Shown in pieces: positions 34,266-46,100 of a DNA stretch of 64,000 nucleotides; the first letter of the stretch is position 1; every line of letters starts with the position of its first letter. The position numbers and the translations under genes were made by a program. The stretch lies in assembly GCA_030789695.1 (NCBI GenBank), contig CM061139.1, forward strand, positions 110,024,837 to 110,088,836, read 5' to 3'. Origin of the DNA: Scilla litardierei (Eukaryota; Streptophyta; Magnoliopsida; Asparagales; Asparagaceae). The notes under the pieces were generated by a model. The model saw nothing but the letters and a program-made list of their open reading frames with translations, was not told the origin of the DNA and did not search any database.

Positions 34266-34479
34266 TATTATGAATGAGGGAGGCCTTTGGCCTCCCCTCC
34301 TTCATTACCCATTCATTAGGCCCCATTACTTAGAGTAATGGGGACCCTTGGTCTCCTAGAGGCTTTTGGCCTCCCACTATGAGATATATAAATAGAGCAC
34401 CATGGCTCTTAGCATGGTGACTTATTCTTTTGCTAAGAAATCTTGTCTTTTTCTCTCTTGAGTTCATCATCATCCAACA
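34266..34479 (+). repeat. 3' LTR of Cop-6 (214 bp)
   Basis: It is identical by eye to the 5' LTR except TA for TG at the outer terminus, and is followed by the target duplication CTTTG. Confidence 0.93.
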
Positions 34480-34484
34480 CTTTG

Positions 34485-37274
34485 TTCTTTTTTGGTAATT
34501 GAAAGTAACATTATTGTGAATACAAAGCATAGACAACCTAACTAACCATCTCAGGAAAGCAATCGTTATTTACATGTTAAAGTTCATTTGAAACAAACAT
34601 ATTAGGAAACATTCTTCTTTTTAAAGCACAGTCTTTCCAAAAATCTCTTCAACTCCTTTAACCAGCCAAACCAGAATAAACATGATCAATATTTTCCTAA
34701 TAATTTAGGTCGGTAATTTATTTATTTTGTTTTATTTAAGCATTCTGATCTATCTGGTTCTTATGCCTTTATGTATAGTTTCTGTGTAATTCTGTTCTAG
34801 CATGAATTCCCAATAAATCCTATATCTGTAAGCATTTTGATCTAGCATGAGAATCATTTTATTGGAACTGTAAGCATTCTGATCGATAATTCTCCTCTAT
34901 CTAAATGAATCTTTAAGCATTCTGAACTAGCTAAAAGCAAATTTCGATTTTAACATTTTGATCTAGGAATCTGATCGAGTGGCTTCATATTTATCTAAAT
35001 GAATCTGTAAGCATTCTGATAAGGTCATAGTTTACTCCATTCTGCCACTAAATTTGATTGATTCTGCGACAAGATCAACGAGTACCTGAAAGATGCATGT
35101 GAAGAGCAACAAGGAGTTGGGGTAGTTAAATGGTGTGCAGAAACTAACACATGTTGATTATATTGTAATATTTCCAGTCTCCAGTTCTATCAAATCTAAT
35201 TGGTAACTTATTTGACATATAGATGGTTGGGAGATGGCTTAATTTAATAATGTAGTACTGATGAAATTGGATTCAAATCAATGAAACCATCCATCGTTTT
35301 GTTATACATGATGGAATCAGCAATTGGTTTGTTTATGTATGTAAATTTTGACCATTTGAGGAATTTGTTTAATTGAATATGCAATGTTTTCAGTACGCTA
35401 ATAGAACATTGCCTCAAGTGAAGCTTTTAAAGAAAAAGATTCATCTTCCCATTATGCTTTCCTATAATCATTCTAGGACATTTATATCGAGAAAATCTTT
35501 TATTTTACCTTTGCACTTGAAATATTTTATTAACATGGAATGCTATTCTCTAAATGTAAAAATGTATTCGGGCATGAGGTGCCAGTTTTTTTGGGAATGC
35601 TAGATAGATGCATGTACATGTTTTCTTTTGGATGTTTTTAAATATGAAATTTGGTTTAATAATCATATTTTATCACATCATTTTTCTCCAATTTATGGAG
35701 TTTGAATGATGCACATTTGGATATTGATTTTAATATAAATGTGTTTCTTTGTTCCTGCTAGGATTGCTATTGGTAAACTTACTCTCCATGGTGACTTTTC
35801 GGATACAATAAGTTCATGTTTGGGTTCTCACTGCTCTTAATAGTCAGGGCTATATTCATCTACACACAAGGTCGATCGAGAACTGCATCTCTGGCGGTGA
35901 GTCAGTTAGAGGGTTATCGATGGCTCTGCCCTTGCGGAATGATTTTGTATGGTAGATCCAAACATGGCTGGAAAAACTTCATTTATCAACATGGTGTGAT
36001 GTTATCTTTTATTTTTTGGGGGAGATACATCATGTTTCGGTAAAATAGAAAAGAGGGAGCTGTATAGTTCTGTATAATGTTTGGTATTGAGAATCATGGT
36101 CAAGTTGTTTTTATGTTTTTAGAAAAATCACCTTGCGACTATTGTAAATTCATAAAAGGAACAAATGAAAATAAAAGAGAAATGTTGTAGATCATTAATC
36201 CTATGTCTGAAATATAACGATTAACTGTCATCATTCCTATATATCATAGTCGACATTCGTCTTGCGTACATTTACAAATGATTGGGCTTATGTCCCCTAC
36301 CTCTGGCGCTGCATATGTTCATGCACTAGATATCCAGTCCAATATGGGTGAAATATATTCAAGCATGAGTGTGTGCCGACAGCATGAGTAAAATATCTTT
36401 AAAATATTTACTAAATCCTTTTCCATTTACTTATATTTGACCACCTCAACAACTCGAAGCTTTTAAATTTCATTTTTCACTAACAATTGGGTCTCCCCTT
36501 AAAATCATCATTTTACACTACACAGCTTGCTGTGGGAAACATTGATAGGCAGTGAACATATATTATTTGTATGGTCTGATTGAATAATCTTAATGGTGTT
36601 GAATTGGTGTATGTAATGCATATATATTGTGTATGCAAGGGTTGGAAACTTGGAATAGCTCAAAGCATTGGATTATCTTATTAAATAAATCATTACCGAA
36701 TATATTCCAGCTGTGATGAAACCAAGGAGATAATGTGTCAAGATAGGAGATAATGTGAGCATGTCAATTGCATATGTTTTCATCACTTTTTTGGGATCAA
36801 ATAATTATGTGCTTCCATTTTTTATGCTTCAAAATTTTTATAGCAAGTACTTTAATTCTTTACATACTGGTAAATGAGAAAGGTTGAAAGAAACTATTCA
36901 TTTTGAATTTCCTATTTTTGTAACAAATTTTCATGGATCCCAGAGTTGGTTGCTTTTTTAAAAAAAAGACTTATCAAATAAGATTTGGTATTGCATATTA
37001 TACATTTTTTCAAAAAAAGGCTTCTCATATATGATTTGGTAATACTTATACTTTATTTTTTTCATGCTTAATTTTATTAAACAAGAGACCATATTTTTTC
37101 AGATTTATCGCTAAGCGAAGATTCTTGCACTTCCAACAACGGTATGTCTTGATGATTCTCTCTTAAAGGTTAATTTGTCGCACGTCAAAGTCGATTGCTT
37201 ACATGTTCCTTAGTCAATGAATTTAGCAATATTCAAATTATTTTTTCCCCTGGTTTCCTTGCATCTTACATAGG
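34485..37274. other. Hel-5 right part, intron-like AT-rich DNA
   Basis: No gene is supported. The words CTGTAAGCATTCTGAT and close variants recur about six times in 34820-35030. Several T-rich tracts ending in AG look like splice acceptors. A moderately GC segment at 35810-36043 contains an open frame but no recognisable domain. Confidence 0.4.
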
Positions 37275-37497
37275 GTTTGTAAGGAGCATTGTAGCAGTTC
37301 ATACAACAGTTTTATGGTCTTCTGGTCTTGCTGCTGCTCAAAGCATCAGATCTAAAGCAGTTGACGAGTCGCAATCATCAGTTCGTGGTGGTGAAAGTTG
37401 TAGCAACCAAGACAATGAAGGTGGTCAGACGTGTGCCAATGGGACGGCTACATGGCCAAATAGCATCATAGATCTTACTGTTCCTGATACCAAATAG
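37275..37497 (+). pseudogene. Exon-like captured fragment of unknown origin in Hel-5
   Basis: An AG acceptor-like site is followed by an open frame, FVRSIVAVHTTVLWSSGLAAAQSI..., ending SIIDLTVPDTK and a stop. Codon usage and composition look exonic against the AT-rich flanks. I do not recognise the family. It may be a terminal exon of a host gene. Confidence 0.35.
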
Positions 37498-38507
37498 CTG
37501 AAACATCCATGAATCATGAGACTGAGAACTCCCAGAAGGGTACACTAGACTACCATAGAGATGACCGTAGGAGTAGAACCAATAGTCATGTAGTAAACAA
37601 GCTTTTCAATGAGCTAACATCTACGGAGAAATATTTAAGTGATGAAGTGCCAACAATTGTAGATTTGTTGATATGGATGATTTCCCTTTATATATTTTGT
37701 AATTATATTGAACAAATCAATAACTGAATTAATTTGAACGTGAAATTTTTCTAACAACAAAAGTTGACACCCAGTTGCACATAGACATTATGTCATGTGT
37801 ATAGATTTTATTCTTGCAATTGAAAATGGTTTTGGTTAACAGTTTTGGGTCCAGGTGTCGGTACCTTAAACAAAATGGATGTTATTCTTCAGTTTTTCAA
37901 GTACAATATAATTGCTAATGACATTTCATGATATTAGTTTTGAGATAAGTTTAAAATTGGATCCATTGTATAACTTTTTTGAGATATAGTTCTGTATCAG
38001 TAAAGTAAAAGGGCAAAGTGCAACAATAAATCACTGTCTGAAATCTTCGTTAGTATCGATATGAATTGGTCTGTATGTAGGATGGAACCATGCCATTCTA
38101 CTGCCTTGACGATCAAAACACGCTTATCCTACCTATGTATATATGACATTATGATGTTAACATCGAGAACATCAAATGGACTTTTGCAGAATAGGATTAT
38201 CCATTCCAATTGCAAGTTATAATTTTGCTCAAATCTTTTATAAATTCATTAGATGTCGGGCTATATTCATATAATTTATGATCTGAATTGGTCAAAGAAA
38301 TATTTTTTGAATAAACTGTGCTCTTAGGGCACATGTTAAATCAAGAAGAAATTAAATTTTAGGAGGAACTAAAATTTCTGGAGAAACTAAATTCTTTTGG
38401 GGAAGTAAATTTTGGGGGAACTAAAATTATTGAGCGAACTAAATAACGATTACTGTGTTTTAATTTTGGGAGAAACTAAGAGTTTGAGGGGGGATATCTT
38501 AAATGAA

Positions 38508-38537
38508 CCGTGCCCTATGGGCACGGGTTATGACTAG
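38508..38537 (+). terminator. Helitron 3' terminal hairpin and CTAG
   Basis: The stem CCGTGCCC/GGGCACGG with loop TAT is followed by GTTATGA and CTAG. This is the classic 3' end signal for Helitron rolling-circle termination. Confidence 0.88.
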
Positions 38538-39589
38538 TATATATATATAGTCGCATGAGAATATGTCATTCCTAATATACGATTCTATATGTGTATTCAT
38601 ACCATGCCTAGAAACAATCTTAGGAATCCAAAAGATAGTGATTTGTGATTCTTAAAAGGTTGTAGAGGCATGAGTAGGAAGTTGGGATGCACGCTTGTGA
38701 AGTGGAACATAAATATAAGCGTGTCCCGTGTGTGAAACATGCAAATGAGCATTAGTTCTATCATGAAAATTTTTAAGCCACATGTTATAAATAATCCTCG
38801 AATAAACATATGAGTAAGGATTATGAATACACAATGCACATTAGTCAAGAATTTGACACACGTGAAATACATAGACATGAATGACATACAAGACACACAA
38901 TATGCAAACATAGGATATGCATGAGATAGTCTCAAACACAAAGTGACATCTACATGCATTCAACACACATGGATACCAAATGTAAGAATATACTTACAAC
39001 ATTAAGCTCCCCCTACTTTGGTGCATCACTTAAGCACCAACAACTCCATTTGAATGAAAATCTTTGCAAATCAAGGAGTTGGTAGGGTTGGTATCCCAAT
39101 GTGGATTGAACGTAGAAAACATAAATTTTGGTATCCAAGAACATTTTTGGATCCTATGGGTTAGGCAACAAATTTAACAAACTAAATTCAAATTATTATA
39201 ACACATATCCTAATGTAATCATACACAATATTTATGTTGCATGTAATCATGTTACTAGATAAAAATATAACCATATACGTGCATGTACCAAATGTACCAA
39301 AAGTAAATATGTATATTAATCCAAAAGCATGACATGCATCACATGCAATAAAACATAAGCATGAACTAAGGCATGTGTTGCATGAAAAAGTATTAAATAT
39401 TCTACACATGAAAATCATAATAAGCATGCAATGGAAATCAAATTCAATATGAATTTACGTTTCTAACAAACATGCGCATCTAAGGCCAAAATGCAAACAA
39501 AAGAATAAATCAATTCTTAACACAAATGCGTTGGTACCCATAACATGGAAATAAACTCATGGTACCAAGCAAAGAAGGGTTAACGGAAA
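38538..39589 (-). other. AT-rich non-coding body of Sire-4, part next to gag
   Basis: It follows the gag stop on the minus strand where pol would be expected. It contains a GGGGGAG tract (39006-39013). A decayed block at ~38600-38720 reads like a copy of the gag tail in scattered frames (ITIFWIPK-like). The 38965-39185 block is duplicated at 20940-21150. No pol motif was found. Confidence 0.55.
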
Positions 39590-39957
39590 CTAACCCTTTG
39601 GAAACCAAGTCCAAGAGGACCGTGATTTCCCAACATAATCATCATTCAAAATAATATTATAAATATAAGATTGCACATACATATCCTTAGCTTGATTGCT
39701 AGTGTTCTTCGGACCCCAAATAGTGTAAGATTTGGGTATCCTCTTCCTAGTGGTTGCATGCACAAAAGGTTGATCTCTACGTGGTGCATGTGGCCTAGGA
39801 ACATGAGATCTAGCAAGAACATGATGAACATTGTGTTGTGCTAAAGCATGATGATGGGCATATGATCCATGGCGTGGTGTTGCACGCATACGTGGATGAA
39901 TATGAGGTGTGTATACATGAGGATGATCATGAGAATAAGCATGCACATGTGGATGTG
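39590..39957 (-). CDS. gag: Sire-4 gag, C-terminal part (separated by the Sire-7 insertion)
   Basis: On the minus strand this continues the gag cut at 49779. A strongly His-rich stretch (HPHVHAYSHDHPHVY and similar) is followed by SYTIWGPKNTSN and the end SSWTWFPKG. Its counterpart in Sire-1 gag has the same His-rich segment and WTWLPKV end. The target duplication ATGTG at 39958-39962 marks the cut. Confidence 0.8.
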
Positions 39958-40383
39958 ATGTGTGTTGGAATTTCATAATTCCATATTTCTATTCCCATAT
40001 AATTTTGATATGACAAACACATTCAGTGCTACTAACTCTATGTATGCAGATACATATCAATGCTGAGTTCCACACAAATTAGATATCTTCATGCATACTC
40101 AATCAGATATAGCAATCATGAAGCTGGAAAGACAAAGGCACCTAATCCACGACTTGGATATATAATCACTTGATAAGGATCTCCTGCAAAGAAGCTTCTC
40201 AGATTCAGTTGCAGATGCAGTCCTATCTACGGCTTTATGTAATCATTGTCAAATTTACTTTATTAAGAGTCACAAATCCTTGTGATAATATATCTTAGTC
40301 ATCTAGGTTCCATTACTCAGAGATCTACACTTCCCAATTTCGAAAATTCCCAACTTTGAAAATTGGCAGCCAATAACCCCATT

Positions 40384-40530
40384 TTGGTCGACCAATTTTA
40401 AACCTTCGAATTTGGTTATGGGATTGCATATGCAAACTCCCCTAACCGTGTAGATTCTAGAAATATCTTCCAACGGTCGAAATTCCCTCTCAAAATTTTG
40501 GTCGACCAATTTGTCCTTTTGGTCGACCAA
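40384..40530. repeat. Three TTGGTCGACCAA palindromes in U3 of the Sire-7 5' LTR
   Basis: Perfect 12-bp palindromes lie at 40384-40395, 40498-40509 and 40519-40530, the last ~92 bp upstream of the TATA box. All three recur in the 3' LTR (48834-48979). Confidence 0.9.
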
Positions 40531-40622
40531 TTTCAAAACTACCCGTTTTGATCCCAAATTTTCAGGGACGGTTCCTGCCCGTTTTCCAACGTTAACTACA
40601 GTCCCCAACCGTCCCTAAACAC

Positions 40623-40630
40623 TATAAATA
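40623..40630 (+). promoter_or_regulatory. LTR TATA box of Sire-7
   Basis: CACTATAAATAAAGG is present identically in the 3' LTR (49070-49077). Confidence 0.65.
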
Positions 40631-41331
40631 AAGGGGTAGACCCTCTCTTTTCTTACACACACTTTCCTCTTCTTTACTCTCATATTTGTTGGAATCAAGT
40701 CTTCTCTTTTCTAAAGCTTTAGGCCATTAGTTGTTCTTTTCTTATTTGTAAGAAGAAATCATTAGATTTCCTTCTTCATTTAAGAACGAAAGAACTTGGA
40801 TTTTTCAACATCATTTTGGAAAGTTGTTTGTGTTCATAATTGCAAGAAGAAATCGATTGATCTCTCTCTTCTTTTATGAAACAGAGAACTTCAAGTGTTG
40901 CTCTTCATTACATATCTTTTACATCTTGAAGTTCTTCTTCTAAAACACCATCCTTGAATTCATTCTCTAAAATTTATAACAAGGCTATAGGTGTTTTTCT
41001 ATTTCATTATTCTACAGGTTTGAATCTCTGTTAGAGATTGTACAAAGTTTGGGACACGGGGAGTGTCGTCATTTTTGTAAGTTCGTGCTTGCGGGGCAAG
41101 TGATTATAGTGGATTGAAAATCTCTACGGGGTAGAGGACTGGAGTAGGATCACAAGGATCCGAACCAGGATAAATCTCTGTGTTTGCGATTGATTTAATT
41201 TCAGTACTTGTCTTTTTATTTCTGTGTCATCTTTGCAAATATTACTAACATTTTATTTGCGACATTTTTTTATATACACTATTCACCCCACCCCCCCTCT
41301 AGTGTATTGATCCTTACAGGCTAAAATTACA

Positions 41332-41349
41332 TTTGGTATCAGAGCGAGG
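41332..41349 (+). promoter_or_regulatory. Primer binding site of Sire-7
   Basis: TTTGGTATCAGAGCGAGG starts right after the LTR and matches the canonical plant copia PBS for initiator methionine tRNA. Confidence 0.9.
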
Positions 41350-41354
41350 TTAAA

Positions 41355-43112
41355 ATGGCAGCAAGGTCCTCAAACATGAACGCAGTTCCACACAACTACA
41401 ATCAGCATCCTGAAGGGCACTCTCAAACTCGTCCTCCTCTACTTGATGGTTCAAATTACTCATATTGGAAAATACAAATGGAGATTCATCTCCAAAGTAT
41501 GAATTATGAGATTTGGGACATCGTAGAGTCAGGATACACTAAGCCAACAACTCCTGTTGCTGATTGGACCGCTAACGACAAAACTGCAAAGACCAACAAC
41601 TCAAAGGCCATGAATACTTTATTCTGTGCCATGGATAAACATGAGTTTAATCAGGTATCTCAGGCCAAAAGTGCTAAGGAGATTTGGCACATACTCGAGG
41701 TAACTCATGAAGGAACCAATAAAGTAAAGGAAACCAAGATTTCCTCTTTGGTTCATAAATATGAATTGTTCAAGATGCAGGACAAAGAGACGATTGGAGA
41801 AATGAACACCAGGTTCACTAACATTATTAATTCTCTTAATGCTCTTGGAAAAGTTTACTCTTCTCTTGATCAGGTACGTAAGATTATTAAGGTACTCTCC
41901 CCAGAATGGAGTCCAAAAATCACTGCTATTGAGGAAGCCAATGATCTTTCCACATTATCAATGGAAGATCTAATTGGTAACTTAATGGCACATGAAGTTA
42001 CATTACAAGATACGAAAGAAGAATCAGATCAAAAGAAGAAAGTACTCGCCTTCAACGCAACATCAGATAATGAAGATTCAGATGATGATATGGCATTCTT
42101 TGCCAAGAACTTCAGAAAATTCTTCCAAAAAGGTAAGTATAATAATATTAAATCTAAAAATACTGATTCTTCTCTTTGCTTCAATTGTAATAAACCAGGA
42201 CATATAAAGAAAGATTGTCCACTTCTCAAAGCAAAGTTCAAAACTTCCAACAATAACGATCAATCCAGAAGAGAAAGGAAGTTTGACAAGATGAAGAAAG
42301 CATTTGCAGCAACTTGGGATGAGTCTTCCGATGATGAAGATGATGATGAAAGTGCTAATATGTGCTTTATGGCACAGGATAATGAAGAAGAGGTAAGTAC
42401 TTTTAGTAATGAAGAATTATTAGATGTATTAAAAGATCTCTATTCTCGTTTCAAAAATTTAAATAGTCAACATAAATCTTTGAAACAGAATAATAACGAT
42501 CTTCTTATTAAATATCAGGAATTATCTTCTTTTAAGAACACTACATCAAATTCCATACATATTGAGAATACATCTTCTCAAAATTTAGATCTTAGTAAAG
42601 AGAATAATATTCTCAAAACTAAGAATCTAGAACTTCATACACAAATATCCGAAATGGATAAAAATATTTCATCACTAAAAATGAAATACAACGAGATGTC
42701 TTCCAATATTAATAAATTTAATAAAGGAAAGACTAATCTCGATGATTTGCTAAAAATACAATATCCAGCAAATCATAGACAAGGACTGGGATATTCTCAT
42801 AAGGATGCACCCAAGCCCTGTAGCACTTCTTCTTCTTATGGAAAAACTATTTTTGTTAAATCTCAAAAGAAGAATCATGCATTTATTTACACAAAGAAAG
42901 TAAACATTCCTGCTTCTTCTTTACAAAGAAATGTTATTAACATTTCAAAATCATCCCTTAGGAAACCTACTACAATTAGTGTATGGGTTCCTAAGAATAC
43001 ATGCTTAGAAAATAGAAATTATTATATTTCTCATTTTATGCATTCTATTGTTCATTCTAGTGATTACATTAGAAAGCCAAATTCCACTTGGGTTTGGCTT
43101 CCTAAAATCTAA
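41355..43112 (+). CDS. gag: Sire-7 Gag, 585 aa
   Basis: An intact structural protein. Residues ~30-230 are the UBN2-type gag domain (LLDGSNYSYWKIQMEIHL, AKEIWHILEVTHEG). The CCHC zinc knuckle is at 275-288 (Cys275, Cys278, His283, Cys288). Acidic DDEDDDE stretches follow, then a coiled coil (~360-475) with heptad leucines, and the end STWVWLPKI. It lacks the His-rich segment of Sire-1 and Sire-4 gag. The ATG lies five bases after the PBS. Confidence 0.92.
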   Translation: MAARSSNMNAVPHNYNQHPEGHSQTRPPLLDGSNYSYWKIQMEIHLQSMNYEIWDIVESGYTKPTTPVADWTANDKTAKTNNSKAMNTLFCAMDKHEFNQVSQAKSAKEIWHILEVTHEGTNKVKETKISSLVHKYELFKMQDKETIGEMNTRFTNIINSLNALGKVYSSLDQVRKIIKVLSPEWSPKITAIEEANDLSTLSMEDLIGNLMAHEVTLQDTKEESDQKKKVLAFNATSDNEDSDDDMAFFAKNFRKFFQKGKYNNIKSKNTDSSLCFNCNKPGHIKKDCPLLKAKFKTSNNNDQSRRERKFDKMKKAFAATWDESSDDEDDDESANMCFMAQDNEEEVSTFSNEELLDVLKDLYSRFKNLNSQHKSLKQNNNDLLIKYQELSSFKNTTSNSIHIENTSSQNLDLSKENNILKTKNLELHTQISEMDKNISSLKMKYNEMSSNINKFNKGKTNLDDLLKIQYPANHRQGLGYSHKDAPKPCSTSSSYGKTIFVKSQKKNHAFIYTKKVNIPASSLQRNVINISKSSLRKPTTISVWVPKNTCLENRNYYISHFMHSIVHSSDYIRKPNSTWVWLPKI

Positions 43113-43150
43113 TCCCAAGGACCCTCAAAACAAAGGGTACCAATGCTTAA
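43113..43150 (+). other. gag/pol spacer of Sire-7
   Basis: After the gag stop the words GGGTACCA and, 29 nt later, TTTCAG/GTACCAAGG frame a pyrimidine-rich stretch resembling a splice acceptor. The pol frame opens at 43151 with no ATG near its start. Confidence 0.45.
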
Positions 43151-46100
43151 TGTTTTATCTTTCAGGTACCAAGGAAAGAAAGATGGATTTTGGACAGTGG
43201 ATGTTCAAAACATATGACAGAAAATATCAACTTGCTTTCAAACATTAAATATAAAGATGGAGGCACAATTACCTTTGGTGACAACAAGAAAGAAAAAATC
43301 ATAGGCACTGGAACAGTTGGCAATACAAATCAGCCTATCATTGAGAATGTTCACCTGGTTGACGGTTTGAAACATAATTTACTTTCCATTAGTCAGTTAT
43401 GCGATAAAAATTACAAAATAGTTTTTGAACAAAATGATTGCATTATTTATGATTCTGATATGTCATCTGTTTTGTTTCGTGGTAAGCGTAAAAATAACAT
43501 TTATATTTTATGCATGTCTATTACCACAAATAATCATTGTTTAATGATTACATCTGATGATACACTTTTATGGCATAAACGTTTTGGACACACTAATTTC
43601 AAAAATCTAGCACACATTTCGAAACACAAATTAGTAAATGGAATGCCAAATATTTCTTTCAAACACAAAAATTTTTGTGATGCTTGTCAACAAGGAAAAA
43701 TGCACAAATCTTCTTTTAAATCAAAGGATGTTATCTCAACAAAGAGACCATTAGAACTCTTACACTTAGATTTGTTTGGTCCTTCAAGAGTAGCTTCTTT
43801 CAATAGAAGTAGATATGCATTTGTCATTGTTGATGATTATTCAAGATATACTTGGGTTATATTCTTACAAAACAAGAATGATGCATTTGTAGAATTTTCA
43901 ATATTTTGTAAAAAGATACAAAAAATCAAATCCTCTAACATTGTCACTATTCGTAGTGATCATGGAGGAGAATTTGAAAATGAATTATTTACCAAGTTTT
44001 GTAATGAAAATGGCATTACACACAATTTTTCTTTTCCTCGTGCTCCTCCTCAAAATGGAGTAGTTGAAAGGAAAAATAGAACTTTACAAGAATGTGCAAG
44101 AACAATGCTTTGTGATAGTAATTTACCGAAATATTTTTGGGCTGAAGCTGTCGCAACTGCATGTTACATTATGAATAAAATTCTCATAAGGCCATTGCTT
44201 AATAAAACATGTTTTGAATTATTCTTTGATCGCATTCCACGTGTATCATATTTTAAAGTGTTTGGATGTAAATGTTTTATTCTTAATACTAAAGATGCAC
44301 TTGATAAATTTGATTCTAAATCTGATGAATGTATTTTTGTTGGATACTCAACACGTAGCAAAGCCTACAGAGTATATAACAAAAGAACTTCAACAGTTGA
44401 AGAATCACTACATGTCACATTTGATGAGAATCCCTCATCTAAGTCTCCCATTGTTGATGATGAAGAAAATATATTACCTTTATCTAATTCTTTAGATAAT
44501 ATCAAACTTGATGAAATTGATGCTACTAATCATTCTATTGAGTCTATTTCAGATAATACAGATCTTCCCAAGGCTTTTGCACAAGTTCCAAATCATCCAT
44601 CAGAATTAATCAATGGAGATATTACAGATGGAGTTAGAACTCGTCGTCAAATTAAACAAATGACGCATTGTGCTTTCCTTTCATCCATTGAACCAAAGAA
44701 TATCAAAGATGCATGTGAAGACAGTTCATGGATTATCGCTATGCAGGAAGAACTCAATCAATTTCAACGAAATGATGTTTGGGAATTAGTTCCCAGACCA
44801 ACAGATCATTCAATTATTGGTACCAAGTGGGTATTCAAAAATAAATTGGATTAATCTGGTCAGGTAATTAGAAACAAGGCACGATTGGTTGCATAAGGTT
44901 ATAATCAAGAAGAAGGTATTGATTATGATGAAACCTATGCACCAGTTGCTCGTCTTGAGTCTATTCGCATGTTGTTATCATTTGCATGTTTTAAAGATTT
45001 TAAATTATTTCAAATGGATGTCAAAAGTGCTTTTTTTTAAATGGATTTCTTAAGGAGGAAGTTTATGTTGAACAACCTCCTGGTTTTCATCATGAAAATT
45101 TTGAAAATCATGTTTTCAAATTAAAGAAAGCTCTTTATGGGCTCAAACAAGCACCTCGTGCTTGGTATGAAAGACTTAAAAGCTATCTTTTAAATTCTGG
45201 TTATAATATTGGTAAAATAGATTCCACTCTTTTTATTAAAAATATTAAATCTGACATAATCATTATTCAAATATACGTTGATGATATTATTTTTGGTTCT
45301 ACTAATGAATCTCTTTGTCAAGATTTTTCTAAGATTATGCAGAAAGAATTTGAGATGAGTCACATGGGTGAACTCAATTACTTCCTCGGTCTTCAAATCA
45401 AACAATTGAAGGAAGGAATCTTCATTCACCAAAGCAAGTACTCTAAAGAACTCATCAAGCGTTTTGGTTTAGAAAGTTCTGCAGAAAAACGTACTCCAAT
45501 GAGTACATCTACATCTCTCGACAAAGACTTAAATGGTAAGAGTGTTGATCAACGTCTTTACAGAGGTATGATTGGCTCTCTACTCTATTTAACTGCTAGT
45601 AGACCAGACATTATGTTTTCAGTATGTTTATGTGCACGTTTTCAGGCAGATCCTAAAGTTTCACACTTAACTGCCGTAAAAAGGATTATTAGATATGTTA
45701 AGCACACTTCTGATTTTGGTTTATTTTATCCCAAGTCAAGCACATTTGATTTATTAGCCTATAGTGATGCAGACTTTGCTGGTTGCAAATCAGATCGTAA
45801 AAGTACCAGTGGTACTTGCCACTTTTTAGGTCATGCTTTAGTTTCTTGGTTTAGCAAAAAGCAAAACTCTGTTTCATTATCTACAACCGAGGCAGAATAT
45901 ATTGCTGCCGGTTTAGCATGTGCTCAAATCTTATGGATGAAACAAACTATATCTGACTATGGTATTGATTGCTCTACTTGCCCTATTATGTGTGATAATA
46001 CTAGTGCGATTAATCTTTCTAAAAATCCTTTGCATCATTCTCGTACAAAACATATTGATGTACGTCATCATTTTCTAGATGATCATGTTCAGAAAGGAGA

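Larger units (their letters stand above)
27303..34479 (+). mobile_element. Cop-6: complete Ty1/copia element with short LTRs inside Hel-5
   Basis: LTRs of 214 bp (27303-27516 and 34266-34479) differ only at the second base as far as I can read (TG against TA). The target duplication CTTTG (27298-27302, 34480-34484) is perfect. The order is LTR, PBS-like sequence, GC-rich leader repeat, gag, pol, polypurine tract AAGGGGGAG, LTR. Near-identical LTRs imply a recent insertion, yet pol is broken. Confidence 0.93.
21928..38537 (+). mobile_element. Hel-5: non-autonomous Helitron with captured host fragments
   Basis: The 5' end starts TCTATAAAAGAGGAC. The 3' end has a perfect 8-bp hairpin, CCGTGCCC-TAT-GGGCACGG (38508-38526), then seven bases and CTAG (38534-38537) followed by T. 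These are the diagnostic Helitron ends. No Rep/helicase ORF was found, so it depends on another element. Both flanks are AT-repeat DNA of Sire-4. Removing Cop-6 leaves ~9.4 kb, mostly intron-like AT-rich DNA with short exon-like fragments. The 5' terminus is less certain than the 3' one because it lies at the edge of the AT repeat. Confidence 0.82.
39963..41331 (+). repeat. 5' LTR of Sire-7 (1369 bp)
   Basis: It starts TGTTGGAATTTCATAATTCC and ends CTAAAATTACA before the PBS. It contains three TTGGTCGACCAA palindromes (40384-40395, 40498-40509, 40519-40530) and a TATA box (40623-40630). Confidence 0.95.

Noticed and set aside
21928..38537. Possible autonomous Helitron with Rep/helicase gene
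   Set aside because: No Rep HUH or helicase motifs were seen in any frame; the only large ORFs belong to the nested Cop-6.
38597..38959. Minus-strand 120-residue hydrophobic frame in the Sire-4 body
   Set aside because: Composition is low-complexity (Met, Phe, Cys, His) and the block is better explained as a decayed, frame-shifted relative of the gag tail.
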